64,000 bases of DNA from Helianthus annuus. Its lineage: Eukaryota > Streptophyta > Magnoliopsida > Asterales > Asteraceae. Where the stretch lies: positions 39,917,379 through 39,981,378 of the forward strand of contig NC_035444.2 of assembly GCF_002127325.2 (NCBI RefSeq), in the 5' to 3' direction. The position numbers and the translations under genes are program-made. Of this stretch, positions 45,293 through 58,226 are shown one piece after another (the first letter of the stretch is position 1; each line of letters begins with the position of its first letter). Below the pieces are notes generated by a model that saw nothing but the letters and a program-made list of their open reading frames with translations, was not told the DNA's origin and ran no database searches.

Positions 45293-48264
45293 TGTGACAC
45301 CCCGCGAAAACGCTTGACAAAACTAGCTTCCTCAGTGACTGTTTGCTAAATTTCGGGACGAAATTTCTTTCAACTTGGGGATGATGTGACAACCCGAACT
45401 TTCAAGGTTAGAAAGGTGATTCTAATTCCTCAAAATTCTCTTTCTTTCACGCTCCTGGTATAGTAAACCGTTATCTAACTTTTCGTTTTCATAAACTTGT
45501 CGAATGTAAATCTTAGTGGTTATGGCTGAGGGTATGATTGGATTTGTTGATAAGGGCCGCACATGAATCTTGGGCCGTTATGTATGTTTTGGGCCGCGAG
45601 GGTATTGCGTCCACACGCACACACGCTCGGCTTATATGTGGGCCACGATCAGCCCGGCTTAAACTTTTGTTTTTACCTAATTTATTTGGCAGTCCAATCT
45701 ATTGGACCTAGGCCCAGATCGGTCAAGATAAACAACCGTCCCCAAGGTCCTATATCTATTATATCTATTAATACGTATCATACTCTAAAACGAATTCTGC
45801 ATAGTTTAAAAATCATAACAAACTCTACTCCACCCTATCTCTCTCTCTCTCAAATCTACCTACGGCAAACAGGAGATAACCCCTCCCCATCATCTTCGAG
45901 ACATCAACTGTCGGTTAGTTTAATCGCCATACTCCTTGTGATTACGTAATTGTTAGTTGCTTTGTGTGATGATGTTTTATGGTGATATAATGATCGATAT
46001 AATCAGATGTGATTGTATGTGAAATTGGGTGATATGTGATTAATAATCAAACTTGATGTAACAGTGGCTTAGATAGAGATTGGCGGCCATGTGGGTGTAT
46101 GTATTGTGAGATAGTCAAATATTGCAACCGAATATAGTATTTATTTTTATAAACAACTGACGCATGACAATGGATATGTATATATTTTAGTAATGATGAT
46201 TGGTGATCGAATAATGAGTCAATGATTTTAATTGGACCTTACTACCTTTTAACACATACACACATGATTAAACCCACTAAGTATGAATAAGGTAAACCTC
46301 CTGTGATTGGGCCGATGGCAAGGGAATAGGTAAGAGTTGCATGTGTCAGCCATGATTATTAAAAGCATCATAGAATTATATTAAATGATTGTCGGTGGTC
46401 CTTGTGAATCATGTGTGTGTGTATTGTTGAAAGTGTAGTCAGCTAGAAAATATTCATCATATGCATGTGGCCGTCCATTTTGAGGTGTTGATCATCTGTT
46501 GGACCGAGCAAAGGTCCAATGGGGGGGGGGGGGGTTTGTGTGTTGTTGATAGTTAATTGTAATTTTATATGAATTAACCAATTGAACTAATATGTTGGCC
46601 GAAAGCATACTTGCTGTTTAGGTAAATTGGTTACCGAAATTCTTGATAATATTCACTGTGATAGGATTTACATAATAGTTGGTTATGTTGATGGGCTGGG
46701 TTGTGTTGGGTCACGGGTTGGATTGGGCCGTGGGCTGCGGATGAAACAGGCCGCAGGATATGGTTGGGTTTGATTAAGGGGCCGGGTAGCATAGTGGGTA
46801 CTAGTCGGGTTACATGTTAACGGATTGGATAAATAACATTGATCGTTGGAGAATGGGCCGTGTAACTGAATGTGGGCCAAGGCTTGATCTTCTTTTAAAA
46901 ACGTCATGCTTGAGAAGTAAAAGTGTGTTAAGTGTTGAGTTGGGCTGAAAATAGTGCTGGCCGAGTCGACCTCAGTTACACAGCCACATTTGGGCCGGGC
47001 AATACGAACGGGGTAATATTTGGGTCACATGGAGACTGTTGTGGAATGGGCCACGCGGTAACTAGTTAAAACGGTGGGTTGCACATTGAAGTTTGGGCCG
47101 CACAAAGGAAGTGGGTCACAAACTGGGTTAGTCATGTTGGGCCGTACACTACATATTTGATTGAATAGGCTGGTGGATCAGGCCCTGTTGCATACTCTCA
47201 ATGGGCCTAATAATAACTGAGTCACACTTTTATGTGAATAACAAAATAACTGTTAAGCGTATTGTGAAACATGAACGTGTAATGTGAACGTCACAGGAGA
47301 TCCGAATACTTGTTATACATTGTTATGGATTATTGTGTTACATGATCTCTTACTACGACTGCATAATGATTTGTGATTTATGTGAACACTACTTGTGCAA
47401 TGTGAATGTTGAATGTGGGATTTACGTGCATGTAAACTGACTGTCTTCGTAACCACGATAGGGTTTGATTAATCAACTGTTAAACAAGCACTTAATCTTA
47501 CCGAGCAACCCTAAGGTGAGTTCATTGCTCTTTTTCTCAAGCATGGATCCCAGTGAAGGGATAACGGGTAACGTTCCGATGAGGAATGCATGGGTAATGG
47601 GATGTTGGTTATTGTACTCAGTTTTCTATCATTGTAAGACCACTACATCTACCGGGTCGTTGCTTGTAGGGCAACGGGGGTTATTAGTTGATAGCGCTAT
47701 TAGGTTTGGCACCCTCACGACGTTCAAGGGGAACGGGCGTGAACTAATTACCTTAAAACATGACCAATGCTTTGATAGAGGCATTGGGGTTGGCAATCAC
47801 ATATCATATGGCCATTCGGTACTCGAGTAATAACAACATCAAAACGTCAAACATCATAACAACAAACAACATATCATTTTGTAAACTGTTTTACTCACTT
47901 GATCGGTAATACAACTTAGTAAACAAACACAAACCTTGAACTCACCAGCGTAGTCTGACACACTTGTTTACATGCTTGTAGGTAACTATTGAGGGAACTT
48001 GGGAGCTTGCTGTCTGATGCTGCTGGAGTGGTTATGGTCATGATAAACATTTATATTGATTGGGTTTCGACACACTTATACATTTATACTTTTATGCTTC
48101 CGCTCAATACTTTGGTTTTTGGTTTAACTTTTCAAATGATACATTTCTTTCAATTGGGTATTTTAATACATTATTACTTGTGTTTGATATGATTGGTGGC
48201 TCTTTGTTGGATCGTTACACCTCCATTAGGGACACGCCCTAGGTGGTAATTTGGGGGTGTGACA
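45293..48264 (+). repeat. 5' LTR of the non-autonomous LTR element
   Basis: 2972 bp, about 56 bp longer than its partner. The difference is a ~50-bp block at about 46560-46612, a longer G-run at 46519 and a longer CT-run at 45839. ORFs on either strand here are duplicated in the other LTR and look non-coding. Confidence 0.95.
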
Positions 48265-48267
48265 GTT

Positions 48268-48279
48268 TGGTATCAGAGC
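48268..48279 (+). promoter_or_regulatory. PBS of the non-autonomous LTR element
   Basis: TGGTATCAGAGC lies three bases inside the 5' LTR. Confidence 0.95.
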
Positions 48280-48951
48280 CACTGGTTATAGAGAACTCGG
48301 TTTTAAAAACGTTTTCATAAAACCAGACTATAACCGAATTGATCCAAACGATGACCATGACACTCAGCTTCAGACTGCAAGGTTCGTTCCTCGTTAGCTT
48401 ATGCTTTATATGCCTAGTAAAAGAAACTATATTTATAGCATGCACGATACGACATGGTAGGCATCATGACACATTGATAGTGTAACGTAACACATACATC
48501 TAGTAAATCCTAATCTTGTTGGTAGTGCTTGTTTTGTGTTGATTGGGGTGGGAGAAACTTCAAACATAAGTTAAGAAGCATCGAGAGGAGCATGCAAACC
48601 GCCTTATTATCATGGGTGCACACATAATAATAACGCTTGGTGCATGCAAATCCCAATGAGGCTTAACGAGTGTAAGAGGGGTTCTTCCCTGTTTGTGTAT
48701 GAACATGGTAGTTAATCGTTCTCAACGTGATAAACCTGAACACTTTCCTCGTTTTCGACCCCTAAATTAGTTCATTTCCATATATAGAAACATGAGTGGA
48801 CGAGGAAACGGACGTAGCAACTATTGATTGAAACCTTGTGTGCTTACTCTTTCTGTCATTTTTTTTCCTTTCTGCGTTAATACCCTCTTTTGGAACGTTG
48901 TGAGTGTGCATTCTTTCGTTTAACTTGCGTTACGTCATCAACTCGACAGGC

Positions 48952-49632
48952 ATGTCTACACCGTCCGCATCTTCCGACCAATCCCGGGCGCCAGGGAAGG
49001 CACCCGCTGATACTCACTCACCCCCGCGTCAGATGGAGACGCGTGCTGCTTATAGGAAGAGACTCGCACAGGGCGGGGAGTCGTCCTCCCGACCTACGCA
49101 TGCACTACCAGTTAACTCCCTCAGCGCTCAGGCCGAGTCGGCTGTGAGTAAGGCCCTCCGAGATTATAACCAGATTCTAATAGAACAAAACCAAGTCTTA
49201 ATGGAGCAAAATCAGAAATTACTAAGAAAGGTTGATACCCAAGGAGGGCGATTGGAAGCTCAAGAGAAGCAGATACATGAACTTATTAGGAGGACTACTG
49301 ACTTGAAGGCAGAAGCCCTAAAAGGGCGTGAGGTACAAGGTCTGATACTGAGAGACGCTCGAGTGGATCATGAAAGGCTTAACTCGCATGCCGAAAAGAT
49401 AGGTATGATGGATTGGAGGGTCCATCAGTTGGAGGAAGCCCACTTCGCACCTGAACCCGAGCCAGCCCCAATCCCGGCACCTCCCGAACCAGAGGCGGAA
49501 GGGTCTGATGAAGAGCCCGAAGAGGAGGAAGAAGAGCCGGAAGAGGAGGAAGAAGAGCCAGAGGAGGTCTCGGATAATGACGAAGACGATGATGATGGTA
49601 GTGACCTCGGGGATGGTGACGTGGACGACTGA
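48952..49632 (+). CDS. Coiled-coil, acidic-tail protein of the non-autonomous LTR element
   Basis: The ATG at 48952 (MSTPSASSDQSRAPGKAP) gives a 226-aa intact ORF; codons upstream of it lack a good start. Layout: a Ser/Pro-rich N-terminus, METRAAYRKRLAQGGESSSR, and a heptad-rich coiled coil from about residue 70 to 165 (ILIEQNQVLMEQNQKLLRKV, GRLEAQEKQIHELIRR). A Pro/Glu hinge (EPEPAPIPAPPEPEAEG) and a strongly acidic tail (EEPEEEEEEPEEEEEEP ... DDDDGS) follow. No zinc knuckle or gag domain is visible. It is the only ORF between the LTRs that lacks stops and has biased composition. Roles such as a gag substitute or RNP adaptor are guesses. Confidence 0.6.
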   Translation: MSTPSASSDQSRAPGKAPADTHSPPRQMETRAAYRKRLAQGGESSSRPTHALPVNSLSAQAESAVSKALRDYNQILIEQNQVLMEQNQKLLRKVDTQGGRLEAQEKQIHELIRRTTDLKAEALKGREVQGLILRDARVDHERLNSHAEKIGMMDWRVHQLEEAHFAPEPEPAPIPAPPEPEAEGSDEEPEEEEEEPEEEEEEPEEVSDNDEDDDDGSDLGDGDVDD

Positions 49633-51225
49633 CTCGTCTTTCAATCGTTTATCTAGTTATTTTTCTTTTTTTTTCTTTCAGTTGTTTTCGTATAAACAAT
49701 CATGGTGATTAAAACTTTTGCGAATATTCGATGTAGTGACTTATATGGTTTAATTTGAATGGATTTCTTATTTTATCGTTTAAGGGATATTTCTTGTACT
49801 GAGTCGTCACCTTACCTCTTTTTACCCTTGCACCACAAGAGTCACATCTTTAACTCTACGACAGTTACCTTAATTATGGTAAACCTCTCGCTGGCCTTTG
49901 TACTATCCGGTGCCTATGGGTTGATGCAATGCCTCTATCGGTTGATGCGACACTCTTGTAAGTTTTGACATGGTCGTTAACATGGACTTGGTTATCTAGG
50001 TATCAAGCGGAAAATTCTCTGCAAACAGAAAATCGTACGTCCCCTCTCCCCAGTGGGGAATCCTTATCAGTTTAAGATCATCGTAGTGGTGTCGTTGTTG
50101 GCATTGTCACAGTCATGAAAGCCCGGAAGTGTCTACGGAAGGGCTACCCTGCCATACTAACTCTTGTCACCGATTTGCCGCTTTAAGAAAGGAAGATCGA
50201 GTGTCTTCCACTTATCCATGAATTTTCTGACATGCCTCCTGAAGAGTGAGTTGGTTTACTTCCACATCGTTAGGCGGAATTTCAGATTGACCTTATGCAA
50301 TTTCAGATTCCTTACGGGAAACAGAAATCCCTTAGGTTTGCTAAATACTATCACAGCTTCATCATAGGATTTTCGAAGGTTTCGAAACTTCAACCTCCTT
50401 AGCATAGCGGGGAGCTGTGAATTCCTGAGAAATAAAATCGGAGAACGTCCTTACAGCTTTTGAAACCCAACCCTACAACACGCGAAGCATCGCTTCTATC
50501 CGAGGGTACCGATGATCCAGCGATATACCATGATGGTGTTACGGAGAGGAACTGCACGACCTACAACCTCCGGTGGAAACCGTGGTCATTGGATTTAAGT
50601 GGGAGGCATTACTTGGACGGTACCGAAGGCACCAATTAGACCGATCACAAGGGCCTCCAGTGCACCCTTGTTTCAATAGAGCTAACCATGTGAAGGCATC
50701 GCTAGAATGGAACTTCCGAACGAACACGGGATTAGGAGAACTATACCCACGCATCCCTGTAGACGAACCTTATCACTTTCACTTGTCATCGCCGCTAGAA
50801 GTGAAGCAGTCACAGTTACACGCGTATGTCGTTTTGCAACACTAACCTTTACCCACCAAACTCTGTTTTGGACAAATGATACACTCGCGCGACCGCAATG
50901 TGACGAACCTCCCTGTTGTGCCATGCCGCCATGCACCACTACTGGAAATTACTTCTAGACAACAAATTTGCTGGCCAAATCCTTCGGATGTTTAATGGAC
51001 CCCTGTTTCGCTCGATTCTTTGTACGAACCTCATTAATTCCCTGTTTCTTTGATCGGCAGCTGATATAACAAAACGCTAACCATCATACCATGATCTCCA
51101 TCGATCACAAGATTAGCCCCCCCCAGGCGTTGTAAAGTATCTATAGATCGAGTTCGTCGGAACTCACTTCAAGCCATTGTTTTAGATCAATTTTCGGGAC
51201 GAAAATTCTTTCAAGTAGGGGATGA
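49633..51225 (+). other. Non-coding 3' half of the non-autonomous element
   Basis: No recognisable pol was found. An open stretch at about 50573-50960 in several frames has no motif I know. The end (CAATTTTCGGGACGAAAATT, then CTTTCAAGTAGGGGATGA) is the polypurine-tract region and resembles a second, diverged copy of the sequence just inside the LTR start. Confidence 0.55.
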
Positions 51226-54141
51226 TGTGACACCCCGCGAAAACGCTTGACAAAACTAGCTTCCTCAGTGACTGTTTGCTAAATTTCGGGACGAAATTTC
51301 TTTCAACTTGGGGATGATGTGACAACCCGAACTTTCAAGGTTAGAAACGTGATTCTAATTCCTCAAAATTCTCTTTCTTTCACGCTCCTGGTATAGTAAA
51401 CCGTTATCTAACTTTTCGTTTTCATAAACTTGTCGAATGTAAATCTTAGTGGTTATGGCTGAGGGTATGATTGGATTTGTTGATAAGGGCCGCACATGAA
51501 TCTTGGGCCGTTATGTATGTTTTGGGCCGCGAGGGTATTGCGTCCACACGCACACACGCTCGGCTTATATGTGGGCCACGATCAGCCCGGCTTAAACTTT
51601 TGTTTTTACCTAATTTATTTGGCAGTCCAATCTATTGGACCTAGGCCCAGATCGGTCAAGATAAACAACCGTCCCCAAGGTCCTATATCTATTATATCTA
51701 TTAATACGTATCATACTCTAAAACGAATTCTGCATAGTTTAAAAATCATAACAAACTCTACTCCACCCTATCTCTCTCTCTCAAATCTACCTACGGCAAA
51801 CAGGAGATAACCCCTCCCCATCATCTTCGAGACATCAACTGTCGGTTAGTTTAATCGCCATACTCCTTGTGATTACGTAATTGTTAGTTGCTTTGTGTGA
51901 TGATGTTTTATGGTGATATAATGATCGATATAATCAGATGTGATTGTATGTGAAATTGGGTGATATGTGATTAATAATCAAACTTGATGTAACAGTGGCT
52001 TAGATAGAGATTGGCGGCCATGTGGGTGTATGTATTGTGAGATAGTCAAATATTGCAACCGAATATAGTATTTATTTTTATAAACAACTGACGCATGACA
52101 ATGGATATGTATATATTTTAGTAATGATGATTGGTGATCGAATAATGAGTCAATGATTTTAATTGGACCTTACTACCTTTTAACACATACACACATGATT
52201 AAACCCACTAAGTATGAATAAGGTAAACCTCCTGTGATTGGGCCGATGGCAAGGGAATAGGTAAGAGTTGCATGTGTCAGCCATGATTATTAAAAGCATC
52301 ATAGAATTATATTAAATGATTGTCGGTGGTCCTTGTGAATCATGTGTGTGTGTATTGTTGAAAGTGTAGTCAGCTAGAAAATATTCATCATATGCATGTG
52401 GCCGTCCATTTTGAGGTGTTGATCATCTGTTGGACCGAGCAAAGGTCCAATGGGGGGGGGTTTGTGTGTTGTTGATAGTTAATTGTATTGCTGTTTAGGT
52501 AAATTGGTTACCGAAATTCTTGATAATATTCACTGTGATAGGATTTACATAATAGTTGGTTATGTTGATGGGCTGGGTTGTGTTGGGTCACGGGTTGGAT
52601 TGGGCCGTGGGCTGCGGATGAAACAGGCCGCAGGATATGGTTGGGTTTGATTAAGGGGCCGGGTAGCATAGTGGGTACTAGTCGGGTTACATGTTAACGG
52701 ATTGGATAAATAACATTGATCGTTGGAGAATGGGCCGTGTAACTGAATGTGGGCCAAGGCTTGATCTTCTTTTAAAAACGTCATGCTTGAGAAGTAAAAG
52801 TGTGTTAAGTGTTGAGTTGGGCTGAAAATAGTGCTGGCCGAGTCGACCTCAGTTACACAGCCACATTTGGGCCGGGCAATACGAACGGGGCAATATTTGG
52901 GTCACATGGAGACTGTTGTGGAATGGGCCACGCGGTAACTAGTTAAAACGGTGGGTTGCACATTGAAGTTTGGGCCGCACAAAGGAAGTGGGTCACAAAC
53001 TGGGTTAGTCATGTTGGGCCGTACACTACATATTTGATTGAATAGGCTGGTGGATCAGGCCCTGTTGCATACTCTCAATGGGCCTAATAATAACTGAGTC
53101 ACACTTTTATGTGAATAACAAAATAACTGTTAAGCGTATTGTGAAACATGAACGTGTAATGTGAACGTCACAGGAGATCCGAATACTTGTTATACATTGT
53201 TATGGATTATTGTGTTACATGATCTCTTACTACGACTGCATAATGATTTGTGATTTATGTGAACACTACTTGTGCAATGTGAATGTTGAATGTGGGATTT
53301 ACGTGCATGTAAACTGACTGTCTTCGTAACCACGATAGGGTTTGATTAATCAACTGTTAAACAAGCACTTAATCTTACCGAGCAACCCTAAGGTGAGTTC
53401 ATTGCTCTTTTTCTCAAGCATGGATCCCAGTGAAGGGATAACGGGTAACGTTCCGATGAGGAATGCATGGGTAATGGGATGTTGGTTATTGTACTCAGTT
53501 TTCTATCATTGTAAGACCACTACATCTACCGGGTCGTTGCTTGTAGGGCAACGGGGGTTATTAGTTGATAGCGCTATTAGGTTTGGCACCCTCACGACGT
53601 TCAAGGGGAACGGGCGTGAACTAATTACCTTAAAACATGACCAATGCTTTGATAGAGGCATTGGGGTTGGCAATCACATATCATATGGCCATTCGGTACT
53701 CGAGTAATAACAACATCAAAACGTCAAACATCATAACAACAAACAACATATCATTTTGTAAACTGTTTTACTCACTTGATCGGTAATACAACTTAGTAAA
53801 CAAACACAAACCTTGAACTCACCAGCGTAGTCTGACACACTTGTTTACATGCTTGTAGGTAACTATTGAGGGAACTTGGGAGCTTGCTGTCTGATGCTGC
53901 TGGAGTGGTTATGGTCATGATAAACATTTATATTGATTGGGTTTCGACACACTTATACATTTATACTTTTATGCTTCCGCTCAATACTTTGGTTTTTGGT
54001 TTAACTTTTCAAATGATACATTTCTTTCAATTGGGTATTTTAATACATTATTACTTGTGTTTGATATGATTGGTGGCTCTTTGTTGGATCGTTACACCTC
54101 CATTAGGGACACGCCCTAGGTGGTAATTTGGGGGTGTGACA
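51226..54141 (+). repeat. 3' LTR of the non-autonomous LTR element
   Basis: 2916-bp partner of 45293-48264. By eye the only substitutions I noticed are near 45416/51347 (G/C) and 47014/52891 (T/C), apart from length changes in homopolymer, CT and one ~50-bp block. Confidence 0.95.
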
Positions 54142-54146
54142 TTAGA

Positions 54147-56330
54147 GTTCCAACGTACTTTGACAAGTTTGACATTGTTCCTCCTGGTCTTGTTGACTTT
54201 CCAGTCGGTAACCTCAACGGGTTGTTCTGTAAATCGGAGGGCGTCATCAATATGCACTTCATCCGCAGGGATGATCGCTGTTTCTTGTGTTGGACTTTTC
54301 TTGAGGTTGGATACATGGAACGTATCATGTACTCCATTAAGTTCTTCCGGTAATTCCAACTTGTATGCCACGGTACCATTTCTTTACAAAATCTTGAATG
54401 GTCCGATGTATCGTGGATTCAGTTTTCCACGTTTTCCAAATCTTACTACGCCCTTCCAAGGTGAGACCTTTAACAAAACTTTGTCTCCCACCTCGAATTC
54501 TAATGGTTTTCGTCTTCGATCAGCGTAGCTCTTTTGTCGATCTCAAGCCGCCTTAATGCGCTCTCGGATCTGCATAATCTTGTCGGTTGTCTCTTGTACA
54601 AGTTTAGGCTTTTGTGATCTGTGAAGATTGTACATCGAGTACCATATAAATAATGTCACCAGATCTTCAAGGCGAATACCACTGCGCCCAGCTCCAGCTC
54701 GTGAGTGGTATAGTTTCTTTCATGTACCTTCAACGGTCTTGAAGCATACGCGATGGCTTTTTGGCGTTGCATGAGCACGCAACCCAAACCTTGTCATGAA
54801 GCGTCGCAGTATACCACGAAGTCTTCAGTGCCTTCGGGTAAGGATAGTATCGGTGCATAGCATAGCTTATTTTTTAGCAGTTGGAAGGCTTCTTCCTGTT
54901 TGTCACCTCAGTCGTACTTCTTGTCTTTTTGCGTAAGGGTAGTCAACGGTTGAGCTATCTTTGAGAAATTCTCGATGAATCGCCGATAATAGCCTGCTAA
55001 GCCGAAAAATTGTCGAACTTCAGTTGGGGTTTTGGGAGCTTCCCAATTCTTTATGGCTTCTATCTTGGATGGGTCTACATGAATGCCTTTCTCATTCACA
55101 ACGTGACCAAGAAACTGTACTCCGCGAATTCAGAATTCGCATTTTGAGAACTTTGCATAAAGTTTTTCTTTCTTCAGTAATTCCAAAATGGTTCTGAGGT
55201 GTTGCTCATGCTCTTCTTTTGTTCGGGAATAAATTAGGATATCATCGACAAATACAATCACGAATTTATCGAGATATGGTTTGCATACGCGGTTCACCAG
55301 ATCCATAAATACCTCTGGCGCGTTCGTCAGTCCGAATGGCATCATAAGAAACTCGTAATGCCCATAGCGTGTTCTGAATGCAGTCTTTGGTACGCTTTCC
55401 TCTTGAATCCTTAACTGATGGTATCCAGATCGAAGATCGATCTTGGAATAGTAGCTTGATCCTTGCAACTGATCAAATAATTCATCAATCCTCGATAGCG
55501 AGTACCGATTCTTGATTGTGAGCTTGTTCAGTTCTCTGTAATCGATACACATCCGCAGAGTTCCATCCTTCTTCTTCACGAACAATACTGGAGCTCCCAA
55601 AGGAGAGAAGCTTGGCCTTATGAGTCCTTTATCCAACAACTCATGGAGTTGTGTAGATAATTCTTGCATTTCGGATGGTGCAAGCCGATAGGGTGCCTTG
55701 GCTACAGGAGCGGCTCCTGGAACCAAGTCTATATGGAATTCGACTTGTCGTTGCGGAGGTAGTCCTGGCAAAATTTCGGGAAAAACATCAGGGAATTCCT
55801 TCACCACAGGAATGTCTTCGAGTTTCGGCTCCTTAGCCTTCTTATCTACAACGTGCGCTAGGAAAGCAACACATCCCTTCGTTAAGCACTTATGTGCCTT
55901 CATACAACTGATGATTCGCAGAGGCGTGTCTCGCTTTTCTCCGTGCACGATGAGAGTTTCATCATTCGCCAAAGGGATGCGAATGATTTTCTCATGACAA
56001 ATAACTTCAGCTTTGTTCTTGGACAACCAGTCCATTCCGACCACTACATCGAAGCTACCCAATTGAATAAGTAAGAGGTCGATGCTAAATATTCGCTCAC
56101 CAAGTTCTAATGTGCAACCTCTAACAACTTCGCTTGATTCAACAAGTTTGCCATTGGCTAGCTCTATGGAATAAGTAATATCTAATCTACTAGATTCTAT
56201 TCCAAGCATACATTTAAATTCCACAGACATGAAGCTATAATCGGCACCAGTGTCAAATAGTATGGATGCAAAGTGATTATTAACGAGAAACGTACCGGTG
56301 ACCACATTAGGGTCCTCGCGTGCGTCTTTG
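54147..56330 (-). pseudogene. Chromovirus pol: protease, RT, partial RNase H, integrase end
   Basis: Minus-strand order: protease ([10 protein letters not shown], about 56240), RT ([14 protein letters not shown] motif [43 protein letters not shown] at about 55235), the RT/RNase H connection ([15 protein letters not shown]), and RNase H start to TDHKSL (about 54610). There it jumps to the integrase C-terminus (KIMQIRERIKAA, PLEFEVGDKVLLKVSPWKGV, AYKLELPEELNGVHDTFHVS) and half a chromodomain. The integrase catalytic core is deleted. In-frame stops include TGA at 55130, 54908 and 54794. The gag-to-pol transition near 56330 is one base out of frame. Confidence 0.85.
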
Positions 56331-57576
56331 CTCCAATCACAAATGCTTGAGCCTGAGCGTTGTTCCCCTTTGGGCAGTCTTTTATGAAATGATCCTTGCT
56401 TCCACAACTAAAGCATCCTTGGTTCTGTCCAGCCCCATTACCATTTCGGTTGCCATTTCCATTTCCACCATTGTTTCTATTTCCAGCACCGTTGCGATTT
56501 CCAATCTCGTTCCTATTTCCTTTTCCCCAACAATCCTCAGTATGGTGACCCAATTTTCCACACTTGTCGCATTTTGGGATGCGACAAACCCCTTCGTGAT
56601 GACGCTTGCACTGGTTGCACATGGGCAGAGTGCCCAGGTATCTTTTGGTAGGAGCATCATTCATGGTTGCAAGAGTTTTCGCCTCCTGTGGCGGATTGGG
56701 GTCACGCTTCTTGTTGTTGGAACCCTTGTTGTTACGAGTTGCTTGATTCAGGTTCGCATGCTTCATTTTCTTGTCACCGGACGACTCAGCATGCGTCTCG
56801 GTCTTCTCAGTAGGGTTCAGCGATAACTTCTTCATTCGGACAGCATCTTCAGTAAGGCTGACAGCTAGAGTTACAGCCTGAGTGATCGTTTCAGGTTTGG
56901 CCGAAGTTACCATGCTGAGAAACTCCGGAGCCAATCCCCAGATGTAGCATTCAACGCGCTTAAATTCAGGAGTTACCATGTAGGGGATCACCCTTGACAA
57001 ATCATGGAACCTTTGAGTATAACCAGTAATGTCAGCACCTTCCATGGTCAAGTGCCAGAACTCAGTCTCCAACCTTTGGAGTTCAGCACGAGAGCAATAC
57101 TTTTCTCTCAAACGTTCCTTTAGCTTATCCCACGTCATGCCGTACGCAACATCATCACCCAGAGTCTGGACTTGCAAATTCCACCAAGTCAAAGCTTCAT
57201 CAACAAACAACCCCGTAGCAAAAGTGACTTGCTGATCCACAGTACACTTGCTCATACAGATAGTGGCATCAGTCTTCTCCGTCCAGCGTACATATGCCAC
57301 TGCACCTCCAGTGTCGTCGTAGTTCAGCGGTTTGCAGTCGAGAAACTGCTTGAAAGTGCAGCCCTGAGCTGCGTTTCCTCCAGATGAATCTCCATTCCCA
57401 TTACGTCTTGCATTGCTTGTTCCTCCACTGTGTTCAGTACGGTTCGCCTCGTACTGGGCAATAGCTGCGGAGATCCTTTCCTCCAGTAGAGCGTTCAGCT
57501 CTTCAGCGGACTTTGGCAGTGGGGGAGGAGGAGGTTGATCAGAATCTTGATTGTTCACAGCTCTCCTGGGTGCCAT
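56331..57576 (-). pseudogene. Chromovirus gag
   Basis: The ATG at 57574-57576 (MAPRRAVNNQDSDQPPPPPL) opens a clean gag frame: TFKQFLDCKPLNYDDTGGA, the retrotransposon gag core (ATGLFVDEALTWWNLQVQTL, LREKYCSRAELQRLETEFWH), and two CCHC knuckles ([28 protein letters not shown]) separated by an Asn/Gly-repeat linker. The frame is intact to about 56330, where a one-base shift separates it from protease; in Tekay relatives gag and pol are usually fused, so this is probably a mutation. Confidence 0.85.
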
Positions 57577-58226
57577 GTTCTGAAAGAACACAACACACTA
57601 GGGTTAGACATTTGTTTGATATCGTCATACGAGACAGTAGTAGTATATATACACAGGCATATACCACATAGGTGACATCAAACAATCCGCCAAATGTATA
57701 AATCAATTCATACAGCATCAAGCATGCATAATTAGATAAATACTGATGCGTCATAAGATATTCACCGATGTCTTTACATATATCAGGGCAACTTGTCACA
57801 TCATTGTTTGTAAGGTAAGCAAAATGCATAAGGGTTACATCCCCAAGGTACAAGTTTAATATATGTAAAGGACAAAATATCTTACTTCATGTTGGCGTTT
57901 CTTGTCTTTATACCCTATATTATTACTCCTACCGAGTATTTAATAGGCTGAGGGAAGGGGGTTCGCATTTGACCCTTTTCCTGTACTGAAGGGATCTATA
58001 CGTGACAAGACTTGCTGTGGTTTCTGTGCACTGAATTCCATAATTATGTATGCATCCATAATTACGTAACTCCTTGTACAGTCTGCACAGTTCGTTTCAT
58101 CCTCGTATCACTTCCTTCAGATAGGTCACTGTCTTCAGGTAAAGTCACAAGTACCTGAGATATTCTATTTCTAGTATGTGTATATACCAATTATCACACA
58201 TAATCGCAAGTAATTCTTAGTCAAAG
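57577..58226 (-). other. Chromovirus leader, lacking PBS
   Basis: About 650 bp between gag and the 5' LTR. No tRNA-Met primer site is visible. The LTR copy here also lacks the ~71 bp that form the U5 end in the other LTR (34451-34521), so a deletion removed U5 end and PBS together. Confidence 0.6.

Larger units (their letters stand above)
45293..54141 (+). mobile_element. Young non-autonomous LTR retrotransposon with a coiled-coil ORF
   Basis: TTAGA flanks both ends (45288-45292 and 54142-54146). The LTRs are 45293-48264 and 51226-54141, both TGTGACACCCCGCG...GGGGGTGTGACA. A PBS (TGGTATCAGAGC) lies at 48268, and a purine-rich GGGGATGA tract before 51226. The LTR edge (TTTCGGGACGAAATTT, CAACTTGGGGATGATGTGAC) resembles Tekay chromovirus ends. 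The 2.96-kb interior has one convincing ORF (48952) and no gag, protease, RT or integrase. The near-identity of the LTRs indicates a recent insertion. Confidence 0.9.

Noticed and set aside
45563..47830. ORFs of 74-128 aa within the 45293-48264 LTR (and copies in the 3' LTR)
   Set aside because: They lie inside LTR sequence, have no domain, and one changes length with the CT-run between LTR copies.
49318..49644. Minus-strand ORF rich in Leu/Phe opposite the acidic-tail gene
   Set aside because: Mirror of Glu/Asp codons; not independent coding.
50573..50960. Possible pol remnant in the non-autonomous LTR element
   Set aside because: Several open frames on both strands but no protease, RT or integrase motif in any of them.
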